Shown here: positions 18,801-25,484 of the stretch, one piece after another
Position numbering within the stretch: position 1 is the stretch's first letter
How the letters are laid out: every line of letters starts with the position of its first letter
Translations under genes and position numbers: made by a program
DNA from: Rheinheimera sp.
GTDB lineage: Bacteria; Pseudomonadota; Gammaproteobacteria; Enterobacterales; Alteromonadaceae
Assembly (NCBI RefSeq): GCF_030690345.1
Contig: NZ_JAUYGV010000008.1
Span: 250,433-314,432, forward strand
DNA: 64,000 nucleotides
Reading direction: 5' to 3'
The notes under the pieces: model-generated
What the model was told of the DNA's origin: nothing
The model's database searches: none
Seen by the model: only the letters and a program-made list of their open reading frames with translations

Positions 18801-19191
18801 CTGCAGTAAAAGAGGCAGGCTCATACAAATTACCGTCTTCATTAACCGGTGGTTCATAACTCTCGTTGGGATCGAAATAGATTTTATTCATATGACTGGA
18901 CGCCAAATACGCGCGCCCGGATGTGTCGAGAAAACAGGTGTTACTCACCCCGGCATAATCCCCTCTGCCACTGCAGGTGGGTAAATAGCGATTATTGCTC
19001 ATACGGGTTACCAGATCATCTTTCATAAAACCCCAGCGCATTGAGCCTGAATCATCTATTAAAAACAATATATTCGGGTCTACCGCACTGCCGGTCTGCA
19101 GTGGTGTCGGAGAAATATCAACAGCAGCTTGCGCCGTGCCAACAGACCAAAGAGCTGCAGCGGCAAAACTAATAAATTTACTTTTATTCAT
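15892..19191 (-). CDS. pilY1: PilY1, type IV pilus tip adhesin/assembly factor
   Basis: This 1099-residue exported protein has a signal peptide (1-22, AQA-AV). A von Willebrand factor A domain follows, with MIDAS residues Asp46, Ser48 and Ser50 (DDSGSM). The C-terminal half is the PilY1 beta-propeller with YVGANDGMFHVFDAKTG and the calcium loop DYDFDGNMD at 828-836. In Pseudomonas PilY1 caps the pilus, binds calcium to balance extension and retraction, and contributes to adhesion and surface sensing. The longer open frame is rejected because MNKSKF at 19191 starts a clean signal peptide. It lies 28 bases after PilX-B. The C-terminus has an acidic Asp/Gly-rich segment (DVDGDGDFDDGD) that could bind more calcium. 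Confidence 0.92.
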   Translation of the reverse strand: MNKSKFISFAAAALWSVGTAQAAVDISPTPLQTGSAVDPNILFLIDDSGSMRWGFMKDDLVTRMSNNRYLPTCSGRGDYAGVSNTCFLDTSGRAYLASSHMNKIYFDPNESYEPPVNEDGNLYEPASFTAAKVNGYNSSSASINLSTKYRAIMDDYYYYGRTSGSNTNRFGFTVSPSGNEGKAFYYTFKTGCDDVYANDCYDIKYVSAAEQQKFANWFSFYRTRMMAAKTGIGRAFQRQSNTMRVGYAGINKASSDGTIKNSTNVSSQAKKFEGASRKAFFNWLYNKEADGSTPLIGALTAAGEYFSSAQPWQSSDTDFTELTCRQSFTMLMTDGYYGDSTTAAGNADGTDGPSIASPDGSTGQYKAIGPFKDGHSNTLADVAMKYWRSDLRPLLENRVPSSEDYPAFWQHMTTFGIGFGVDGDVVIDDVFAAIKNKENINWPDPTTSNNAKIDDLLHASVNSRGGFFSAAKPTDFANGLTSTLNKIKTRVGSASNLAAVSASTQAGAKVFQGRYLSGKWDGDLWAYDLEEGASVSWKASEKLPKYTDRNIKFIKSNSLVDFKPDNLTAEQMGLENDAVKTAVVNYLRGDRSNEVLSNGSYKFRDRVGPLGDIANSSPVYVAAPERMGYQRFTNWPEASSYEAFLETHKNRPHMVYVGANDGMFHVFDAKTGVETFAYIPQAVIPELKELANVNYAHQYYVDGNSTVRDIYLDGEWRTVLLTTTGRGDFSSIFALDITNPADIEVLFDISYSPIGQNVGTPIIARANDGSWTALLGSGYNNSANKTGLLNFKLAQLQGQFGDYSGAAATMIVATNDSNNGFSKIESWDYDFDGNMDFVYSGDVQGNIWKFDLRGAGGWKMANSGQPLFKAVVGGKEQPITGGLTLSTEPGSGKLWLHFGTGKYLTLADLDSANFSTQSIYGLTDDFSDSGLTLTRSDLDVRVLTTDVEDPNRRGLSASTALGLNKRGWYIDLANGERVVLPALLADQQLEVTTITPDNDPCLAGGISWKLAIDPYKGGRLRTNYFDVDGDGDFDDGDNLSTGEVTSGQRTDGIISGRDIVRKKDGTYTGVDGEGDGSLPPPEPVNIGIRSNRLTWRELQ

Positions 19192-19219
19192 ACATTTACC
19201 TATAAGCAAATAGTTGCCG

Positions 19220-19729
19220 TTAAATTGGTAAACCAACAGTGGTTTGCAACATAACGCTTGCCCGACCATCTATCGGAGCTGTGCGCGCTGTTAAACGATA
19301 TGCCCGTAATCTGCATATAACATTTGAATCACCAGACCCCGTAGACAAACACCCCGGCTGCGCCAGCTGAATGTCGAGATCTTCAATAATGTATTCTGCG
19401 GCTGGTAGTCCCTGCCCTGCGGCTATTGAAATCCAGTCAAAACCAGCAGGAGGCGCTTCCCACGCTTCTTGCATGCCTGCAGTTGGTACCCGTGGAGGAA
19501 TTGCAACAAAAGGAGCCCCGGTTACGATAAGTTGCTCAGCTGCGATTAAAGCGCGCTCAGCCGCCTGCATAGCCAGCTCTCTGTCATAAAGGTTGCTGGC
19601 CATTTTTTCCTGAATAATGGTGCCGCGCATCGCAGATGTCGCCAGAAGTGTAATAGCAACTAATAGCAGTAACGAAACGATTAGCGCCACACCTTGCTGT
19701 TTTGAGTTTGTCATATGAGTGATATTCAT
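19220..19729 (-). CDS. pilX: PilX-type minor pilin (set B)
   Basis: This 169-residue protein has the PilX-like start (SKQQG then VALIVSLLLLVAITLLATSAM), which lacks Glu5 as usual in PilX. The conserved segment GTIIQEKMASNLYDRELAMQAAERALIAAE follows the helix. PilX bridges PilVW and PilY1 in the tip complex. The ATG at 19729 overlaps the PilW stop by one base and has AGGT upstream; a start at 19714 is also possible. Two Cys (PGCLST, VICRLR) may form a disulfide. Confidence 0.87.
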   Translation of the reverse strand: MNITHMTNSKQQGVALIVSLLLLVAITLLATSAMRGTIIQEKMASNLYDRELAMQAAERALIAAEQLIVTGAPFVAIPPRVPTAGMQEAWEAPPAGFDWISIAAGQGLPAAEYIIEDLDIQLAQPGCLSTGSGDSNVICRLRAYRLTARTAPIDGRASVMLQTTVGLPI

Positions 19730-20658
19730 CAGGCATACCTGTTGCGGATATTAATGACATAACGAAATGTTCTGTTTTCTACAGCCAGATCTAAGCCGTC
19801 AAGTGCACTTAACTGTAATGTTATCTCAACAACATTTATTTGTGGCCATTGCGCTGCAGTGGGCGCGTCAGTAAGCGCTATACCCGGCCCCGAATAACGC
19901 AACTGTAAATCACTGATATTGTCAGCTATCTCTTCAGCTACCGGCACACCAGCAATCACTGACTCCCTGAATAAACTCGGGTTACCTTCGTTATTTAACG
20001 CTACATACCACACCACACTATTTAGCTGTGTAAGTGACGCTCCGGGTAAAAATGTCATCGGTACACCATTGAGGCCTAGCGCACCGGCATAACTAACAAC
20101 ACCGCCTACGCCTCCTGCAGCCTCAGCAGCAATGTTAAAAATGGCGGTATGTACCGTGCTATATGGTTCACAGGCAATAACGAGATCACCGGGTAAGAAA
20201 CCTACCACGTCATTCGTAACAAACGATGCCGGAGCTGCGGGATTATGCTGTGCAACCGTCGCCATTACATTGCTGCCAAATACTGCATGAATAGCATCTG
20301 AGCCGGCCAAAGGAGCGTTTGTCAAGCCGGGGTTCGCACCGTTTGCGAAACCTGTAATACCATTTCCGGGCTCTGGCCAGGTAGTCCAAAAGCTGGCAGG
20401 CACCGCGAGTCCTACCCGGGTTGCCCTTTCATTGCAACCTGTATAGCCCGCCAATCTCAAATCTTCTGACATTAATTGAAATGCTGTTCTGACTTTTTCC
20501 TGGATGCTGCCAGACGCTTCGTTCATTCTGAATGTCGTCTGGTTTGCTATAAAGACACCAATAACGCCACCAACAACAACCAGTCCCAGAACCAAAGCAA
20601 TCATCAGCTCAACTAATGACAACCCAAGTAAGCGTTTAATGTTACTAATATTTCTCAT
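19729..20658 (-). CDS. pilW: PilW-type minor pilin (set B)
   Basis: This 309-residue prepilin has the leader MRNISNIKRLLG and mature start LSLVELMIALVLGLVVVGGVIGVF. The family segment EKVRTAFQLMSEDLRLAGYTGC is present. PilW works with PilV and PilX to recruit PilY1 and start pilus growth. Start and stop overlap the neighbours by one base each (TAATG and TGATG junctions), which shows tight translational coupling. The last residues RYVINIRNRY are typical of PilW. It is the better-preserved paralogue of the set A gene. Confidence 0.88.
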   Translation of the reverse strand: MRNISNIKRLLGLSLVELMIALVLGLVVVGGVIGVFIANQTTFRMNEASGSIQEKVRTAFQLMSEDLRLAGYTGCNERATRVGLAVPASFWTTWPEPGNGITGFANGANPGLTNAPLAGSDAIHAVFGSNVMATVAQHNPAAPASFVTNDVVGFLPGDLVIACEPYSTVHTAIFNIAAEAAGGVGGVVSYAGALGLNGVPMTFLPGASLTQLNSVVWYVALNNEGNPSLFRESVIAGVPVAEEIADNISDLQLRYSGPGIALTDAPTAAQWPQINVVEITLQLSALDGLDLAVENRTFRYVINIRNRYA

Positions 20659-21116
20659 TAGTATGCCACCACGTAAGTCATTGTCATCTGATCATTCCCC
20701 TCAGTACCACGACTGTCATCCCAAACCATCGATATGGTATATACCCTTGCCGCCAGATCTTGTTGTACAGTTGGACAGGCCGAATCTGACAGCAATTGCT
20801 GTACATCATTAACCCATCCGGCAATTGCAGCCCCGGGAGCTTCACAGTCTCCATTAAAGCTTGCCCGCGGAATTGCATTCGTATTACGGGCTAAGGCCTG
20901 TTCATTTGCCGTTATCTGCTCAGCCAGTTGGCTTACCATAACCGTCAGTAAAGTTCTCTCCTGGGCACTCATGGTGTTTCTTAAAGAGCTGTTTTGTAAT
21001 CCGGCAACACCCAACACTCCTATACCCAGAATTAATACTGCAACCAAAACCTCAACTAAACTTACTCCCTGTTGGTGTCTGAAGTAAGAACGGGGGGCTA
21101 CACAATTAAGCAACAT
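20658..21116 (-). CDS. pilV: PilV-type minor pilin (set B)
   Basis: This 152-residue prepilin has the leader ending RHQQG and mature start VSLVEVLVAVLILGIGVLGVAGLQ. The ATG at 21116 overlaps the FimT-B stop by one base (TGATG) and is preferred over an upstream GTG. The leader is about 17 residues, longer than usual, so an internal start cannot be excluded. The following segment NTMSAQERTLLTVMVSQLAEQI is normal for PilV. It acts in the minor-pilin priming complex at the inner membrane. Confidence 0.87.
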   Translation of the reverse strand: MLLNCVAPRSYFRHQQGVSLVEVLVAVLILGIGVLGVAGLQNSSLRNTMSAQERTLLTVMVSQLAEQITANEQALARNTNAIPRASFNGDCEAPGAAIAGWVNDVQQLLSDSACPTVQQDLAARVYTISMVWDDSRGTEGNDQMTMTYVVAY

Positions 21117-21679
21117 CAGACACACTCCTCAATCCGGACAGCATCAACACTTACTCTGCCACCACTGACAAAGTTCATTAATCTGGCATTTTGCGGTACC
21201 TGCTCTGAATCACTACAAATCGTAAAAGTCCCACCTAAAGGCGCACCGTTAGCGTTGTTTCGGATCAGGCCGTTAGACGTGAACTGAATAACATCTGTAT
21301 TAGCAGTACCTGTTGTTCTTAGATTTGCGGAAAAAAAACCACTGGCGATAACTCTGTTCCCTGTATCTGCTATTAACCAGCCTTGCCAGCCTGCAGCACC
21401 CGGCGCTGAGCAGTTTACGCCATTATCAGAATGGCATAACCGGGTATTCTGATTCAGTTTAATCGCTTCGTTTCTGGCTAAATTAAAAGCAGAGATGAGC
21501 TCATTTGCTTCACCTGTCAATGAGTTACGCACAATCAGATTAGTAAAAGATGGTACAGCAACCGTCAGTACAATAGCTGCCACCGCTAACGTCACCATTA
21601 ACTCCAGCAACGTAAACCCCTGGTTCTGCCTTACAGTTAAAACGTTGTCAGCAAGGTTTTTTGTTTGAGCAATTATCAT
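21116..21679 (-). CDS. GspH/FimT (FimU-like) minor pseudopilin, first gene of set B
   Basis: This 187-residue prepilin has the leader ending VRQNQG followed by FTLLELMVTLAVAAIVLTVAVPSFTNL, with Glu5. The conserved segment LTGEANELISAFNLARNEAIK is a strong FimT/FimU/GspH signature. FimU-like proteins connect the tip complex with the major pilin. The frame is open to 21712; the ATG at 21679 (MIIAQTKN) is chosen to shorten the leader but neither start has a good ribosome binding site. It leads the minor-pilin operon, just downstream of two AlgR-type boxes. Confidence 0.85.
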   Translation of the reverse strand: MIIAQTKNLADNVLTVRQNQGFTLLELMVTLAVAAIVLTVAVPSFTNLIVRNSLTGEANELISAFNLARNEAIKLNQNTRLCHSDNGVNCSAPGAAGWQGWLIADTGNRVIASGFFSANLRTTGTANTDVIQFTSNGLIRNNANGAPLGGTFTICSDSEQVPQNARLMNFVSGGRVSVDAVRIEECV

Positions 21680-21747
21680 TTGATTAAGATCTCTGCGTAA
21701 AACACAACACATTTTTATCTGTATGACTTTACATCATCATCACGGTA

Positions 21748-21792
21748 GTAAAATGATTTTACGACAAACGGTGGTATAAACTGACGGGCGGT
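21748..21792 (-). promoter_or_regulatory. candidate AlgR/LytTR regulatory region of the pilin operon
   Basis: On the minus strand two direct repeats occur: ACCGCCCGTC (21783-21792) and ACCGTTTGTC (21763-21772). They start exactly 20 bp apart and match the known AlgR box ACCGTTCGTC at 8/10 and 9/10 positions. Immediately downstream is a perfect 15-bp palindrome GTAAAATCATTTTAC (21748-21762) that contains a possible -10 (TAAAAT) without a good -35, as expected of an activated promoter. The AlgR-type regulator is encoded right beside it. Confidence 0.6.
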
Positions 21793-21804
21793 AATAAAAC
21801 TGAG

Positions 21805-22509
21805 TTAAGACATGCAACTGCGAATATTGGCTACTTCACGACGGCTTACTTCCAGCTTGCCGTCCCAACCAAGCAGCTGCACCCAGTGCTTGCCGTGTGC
21901 GGAGAACAACCTGGACAAGTACGTTTTGTTGATTAAAGTACTGCGGTGCACCCTTAGCAATTGCATTGGAAACTGTTGCTGCAACTGCACCAGGCTCTGC
22001 TCAATAATTGCCTCCCCCGAGGTAAAAACCATACGTACATACTTATCTTCTGCGCTGAAAAACAGCACCTCTTTTAATTCAAGCTGCCGTTTCACTCCCG
22101 CCTGCACATAACCAATTTTAGGTTCGGTATTTCTGCGGCCGAGATGAGCTTTAGTTTGCATACCTACGCGTTCCAATGCGTGCTGCAGGCGCTCAATAGA
22201 AACGGGCTTAAGCAGGTAATCGGCAGGAGATGCCTGATATGCTTCTAACGCATGTTGCGGATGAGCTGTCACAAAAATAACAGCCGGAGGTGTTGGCAGC
22301 TGCAGAATATCTTTGCCTAAATCAATGCCATCTGCCCCGGGCATAGCAATATCCAGCAGTACAACCTCTGGCTGACACGAATGTATGAGTTCAATTGCCT
22401 TACGTGCACTTTCAGCTTCACCAATACACTCATAACTATGTAACTCTGCAAGCAGTCTTTTTAATCTTGCTCTTGCAAGGGGTTCATCATCTACGATTAA
22501 TATACGCAT
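21805..22509 (-). CDS. algR: AlgR-type LytTR response regulator
   Basis: This 234-residue regulator has a receiver domain at 1-120 with Asp7/Asp8 and phosphoacceptor Asp53 (LLDIAMPG) and Lys in YLLKPVS, then a LytTR DNA-binding domain at about 130-234 (ELKEVLFFSAEDKYVRMVF and LLRVHRSTLINKTYL). AlgR of Pseudomonas has the same plan and activates the fimU-pilVWXY1Y2E operon. Here the gene lies 126 bases upstream of that operon's homologue in the same direction, with AlgR-like boxes between. It follows the AlgZ-type kinase gene after nine bases, so the two form an operon. Orthology with AlgR is supported by domain plan and context. Confidence 0.88.
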   Translation of the reverse strand: MRILIVDDEPLARARLKRLLAELHSYECIGEAESARKAIELIHSCQPEVVLLDIAMPGADGIDLGKDILQLPTPPAVIFVTAHPQHALEAYQASPADYLLKPVSIERLQHALERVGMQTKAHLGRRNTEPKIGYVQAGVKRQLELKEVLFFSAEDKYVRMVFTSGEAIIEQSLVQLQQQFPMQLLRVHRSTLINKTYLSRLFSAHGKHWVQLLGWDGKLEVSRREVANIRSCMS

Positions 22510-22518
22510 ATTTCAACC

Positions 22519-23547
22519 TTAGCGCGCCTTTGGAATAACAAGCTTGACGCGAAAGACATCGTCTACAACGCCAAGAGTCAAACTGGCCCGATCACCATAC
22601 TGCAATTGCAGGCGTTGCCGGATATTGTTAAGTGCTACACCATTACCCCGCCGCATACCTTTAACATCAGAGAATGGATTGGTAATTACCAGACTTAGCG
22701 CCTGACGGCTTTCGGTGCAAGCAATTGATAATACACTTGTGGCAGAACTGCTTTCAATGCCATAACGCACCGCATTTTCCAGCAAAGGTTGTATAGTCAG
22801 TGATGGAATAAGTATATCCGGGATAGTGTCATTAATATCCCAATTTACCTGCATTCGCTCACCCAAACGCCATTGCTCTAATGACAAATATTGCCTCGCT
22901 ACGAGAAGCTCGTCTTTTAAGGCCACCATTTCTCCGGCATATAATGCAGCACGAAACAGAGCAGACAAGTCCAGCAATGCTTTTTCAGCGGCTTTAGCGT
23001 CAACCTGAGTAAGCTCAGCTACGGTATTCAAACTATTGAATAAAAAATGTGGCTGAATTCGCGCCTGCAGAGCACTGAGTTCTGCCCGCCCTTGCGCTGT
23101 AACCTGTTCACTGCGCTCGGTATGCATAATGAAAAATTGCACCGCAACCAAAGCAATAATAAAAGCAACCATCAAATTACTCAGCGTAAAACCCGACACA
23201 CTGTGGCTGAATTCCGATAAAAAAGAGCCAAGCCAGGCATATGAGGTCATGCTGATACAAAACGTGATAAATAGAAAAACTGAATTGGCAGCCACAAGAA
23301 TATACAGAGGCGATAAGCGGTTAATTTTTCTGCGTAATACGCATAAACATAATACGGTTAATAACACTACCCAATGTACAAATACGCTGATAACCCCCAA
23401 ACGGCCCCAGACATTGTCACTTTGTAATCCCGGAGCAAATGCAAGCACTACGGCAACAGCTTGCGCCAGCACCATAGCTCTTACTATATAACGACTATGA
23501 CATAAATAAGGGATCTGTAACGGTGGCAATTGCCATTGAAATAACAT
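22519..23547 (-). CDS. algZ: AlgZ/FimS-type sensor histidine kinase
   Basis: This 342-residue inner-membrane kinase has about six hydrophobic segments in residues 20-150. The LytS-type kinase core follows, with the phosphoacceptor His in LQARIQPHFLFNSLNT and an N box in IQPLLENAVRYGIE. The G box is short (RGNGVALNNIRQRL). FimS/AlgZ is the partner of AlgR in twitching motility control. The ATG at 23547 with AGGATGG seven bases upstream is preferred over a TTG one codon earlier. It is transcribed with algR. The nature of the stimulus is unknown. Confidence 0.87.
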   Translation of the reverse strand: MLFQWQLPPLQIPYLCHSRYIVRAMVLAQAVAVVLAFAPGLQSDNVWGRLGVISVFVHWVVLLTVLCLCVLRRKINRLSPLYILVAANSVFLFITFCISMTSYAWLGSFLSEFSHSVSGFTLSNLMVAFIIALVAVQFFIMHTERSEQVTAQGRAELSALQARIQPHFLFNSLNTVAELTQVDAKAAEKALLDLSALFRAALYAGEMVALKDELLVARQYLSLEQWRLGERMQVNWDINDTIPDILIPSLTIQPLLENAVRYGIESSSATSVLSIACTESRQALSLVITNPFSDVKGMRRGNGVALNNIRQRLQLQYGDRASLTLGVVDDVFRVKLVIPKAR

Positions 23548-23628
23548 CAAGCCATCCTGTTAAAACCTGGTTGGCTGAATACTACACTGATATTGCTATT
23601 GTTGTTAACCGGCAAAAGCTGCAATAAA

Positions 23629-24558
23629 TTACCGCAGCTCTGCCGGGATAGCGAACACCACATTTTCTTCGCGGCCGGGGTTTTCACTTACTGTTTTACC
23701 GCCCCACTGCTGCAGCTGTTTAACTACCTGTTGCACCAGCACTTCAGGTGCAGAGGCACCGGCAGTTACGCCTACCGCTTTTATACCATCAAGCCAAGCT
23801 TGCTGAATATCGTTGGCGGTATCGATTAAATAGGCGGTGCAGCCCATTTTGTCGGCCAGTTCGCGCAAGCGGTTGGAGTTACTGCTGTTTTTCGCACCCA
23901 CCACCAGCAGCAAATCAGCTTTAGCGGCTAAATCGCGCACCGCATCCTGGCGGTTTTGCGTGGCATAGCAGATATCATCTTTGCGCGGACCTTCAATATC
24001 GGGGAAACGGCTGCGCAGCGCATCAATCACATCCGCAGTGTCATCCACCGATAACGTCGTTTGGCTGCTGAAACACAGCTGGGCCGGGTTCTTCACCTTC
24101 AGCGCCGCCACATCATCAACCGATTCGACCAAATAAATGCCACCTTCGGCGTTATCATACTGGCCCATGGTGCCTTCTACTTCGGGGTGGCCGGCGTGGC
24201 CAATCAGAATGCACTCAATGCCTTTGCGGCTGGCACGGGTGACTTCCATATGTACTTTGGTTACCAGCGGACAGGTAGCATCAAATACTTTTAAGCCGCG
24301 CTGTTTGGCGTTTTCACGCACCGCCTGGGATACACCATGCGCACTGAAAATAACGATATTGCCATCCGGCACTTCGTTCAGCTCATCGACAAACACCGCG
24401 CCGCGGCGGCGCAGACCGTCTACAACAAACTTGTTGTGCACCACTTCGTGGCGCACATAAATTGGTGGCTCGTACAGCTCCAGTGCGCGCTCAACAATGC
24501 TGATAGCGCGGTCTACGCCGGCACAAAAGCCACGCGGATTGGCTAATAAAATGTCCAT
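23629..24558 (-). CDS. ispH: 4-hydroxy-3-methylbut-2-enyl diphosphate reductase
   Basis: This 309-residue [4Fe-4S] enzyme makes isopentenyl and dimethylallyl diphosphate in the last step of the MEP pathway. The three cluster ligands are at Cys12 (RGFCAGV), Cys96 (DATCPLV) and Cys197 (DICYATQ), exactly as in E. coli. The catalytic Glu lies in HPEVEGT. It is the last gene of the conserved gammaproteobacterial string ileS-lspA-fkpB-ispH and starts three bases after fkpB. The enzyme is cytosolic and essential in this type of bacterium. Confidence 0.96.
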   Translation of the reverse strand: MDILLANPRGFCAGVDRAISIVERALELYEPPIYVRHEVVHNKFVVDGLRRRGAVFVDELNEVPDGNIVIFSAHGVSQAVRENAKQRGLKVFDATCPLVTKVHMEVTRASRKGIECILIGHAGHPEVEGTMGQYDNAEGGIYLVESVDDVAALKVKNPAQLCFSSQTTLSVDDTADVIDALRSRFPDIEGPRKDDICYATQNRQDAVRDLAAKADLLLVVGAKNSSNSNRLRELADKMGCTAYLIDTANDIQQAWLDGIKAVGVTAGASAPEVLVQQVVKQLQQWGGKTVSENPGREENVVFAIPAELR

Positions 24559-24561
24559 AAC

Positions 24562-24999
24562 TCAGCTTACCTGTACTATTTCAACGCTGAAGGTCAGCGT
24601 CTGCCCGGCCAGCGGGTGGTTAAAATCTATCGTCACCGACTCGCCCACCACTTCACGCACCAGGCCCGGCATTTCAGAACCATCCGGCATGGTAAAACCG
24701 ATAATCATGCCGGCTTTAGCGGGTGCATCGGCAGAGAACTTACTGCGGTCAACATAGTAGATATTATCCGGGTTTGGCATGCCGTAGGCATCTTGTGGCG
24801 CCAGCGTAAAGGTTTTTTTATCGCCGGCTGCCAAGCCACTTAGCTGCGCTTCAAACGCCGGGGAAATACTGCCATCACCCATCTGCAGTTTCGCCGGCTT
24901 GTTGTGCACCCGGGTGCTTTCTGCCGCGCTGCCGTCGGACAACTTAATATCAAAGTGAAAAATTACGCTGCTGTTGGCGCCTATTACTGCGTTTGTCAC
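24562..24999 (-). CDS. fkpB: FKBP-type peptidyl-prolyl isomerase, SlpA type
   Basis: This 145-residue cytosolic isomerase/chaperone has the FKBP fold interrupted by an insert-in-flap domain, seen as LAAGDKKTFTLAPQDAYG to MPDGSEMPGLVREV. The start is a GTG that shares four bases (GTGA) with the lspA stop, a coupled junction. The position between lspA and ispH is conserved across gammaproteobacteria. It assists folding at prolines; the precise clients are unknown. Confidence 0.93.
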   Translation of the reverse strand: MTNAVIGANSSVIFHFDIKLSDGSAAESTRVHNKPAKLQMGDGSISPAFEAQLSGLAAGDKKTFTLAPQDAYGMPNPDNIYYVDRSKFSADAPAKAGMIIGFTMPDGSEMPGLVREVVGESVTIDFNHPLAGQTLTFSVEIVQVS

Positions 25000-25484
25000 T
25001 TTTTCACCTCGTTATTACTAAAGCTGTCCCAAATAAGTAAGGCTGCACCAATACAGATGGCCGAGTCGGCAATATTAAACGCCGGATAATGCCAGTTCTG
25101 ATAATACAGGTGGAAAAAGTCTATTACGTAGCCATAAATACTACGATCAATCAGGTTACCCACAGCACCAGCCAGCACTAAACTCAGCGCCAGGTTCAGC
25201 TTTAACTGTGTTTTGCTGTTGCGTGCCAGCCATACCGCCAACACGCAACTGATAGCTACGGCAATAAAGGTAAAGAACCAACGCTGCCAGCCACCGGCGT
25301 CACTTAAAAACGAGAAGGCTGCGCCGTAGTTACGCACATAGGTAAAGTTAAAAAACGGCAGCAGCTCAATAGAATCAAACAGCTGCATATTGGCAATCAC
25401 CACCTGCTTACTGATCTGATCCGCCACCAGCACCAACAACATCAGCCACCACAGGCGCCAACCGCTATCTTTAAATACTGCCAT
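24996..25484 (-). CDS. lspA: prolipoprotein signal peptidase
   Basis: This 162-residue inner-membrane aspartyl peptidase has four transmembrane segments and removes lipoprotein signal peptides after diacylglyceryl transfer. The catalytic Asp pair is in AGAVGNLIDR and YVIDFFHLY...FNIADSAI. The start overlaps the ileS stop by one base (TAATG). Several lipoprotein substrates are encoded in this window (mltF, the large HExxH lipoprotein, possibly the M28 peptidase at 9219). Confidence 0.95.
   Translation of the reverse strand: MAVFKDSGWRLWWLMLLVLVADQISKQVVIANMQLFDSIELLPFFNFTYVRNYGAAFSFLSDAGGWQRWFFTFIAVAISCVLAVWLARNSKTQLKLNLALSLVLAGAVGNLIDRSIYGYVIDFFHLYYQNWHYPAFNIADSAICIGAALLIWDSFSNNEVKK

Noticed and set aside
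15892..19269. Longer start of PilY1 at 19269
   Set aside because: The extra 26 residues overlap PilX-B and precede a perfect signal peptide that begins at 19191; no supporting ribosome site.
11543..21712. Type II secretion pseudopilin cluster (GspHIJK) as an alternative for the pilin sets
   Set aside because: PilY1 and the AlgR/AlgZ neighbours, and the absence of GspC-G or GspL-M genes, favour type IV pilus minor pilins.
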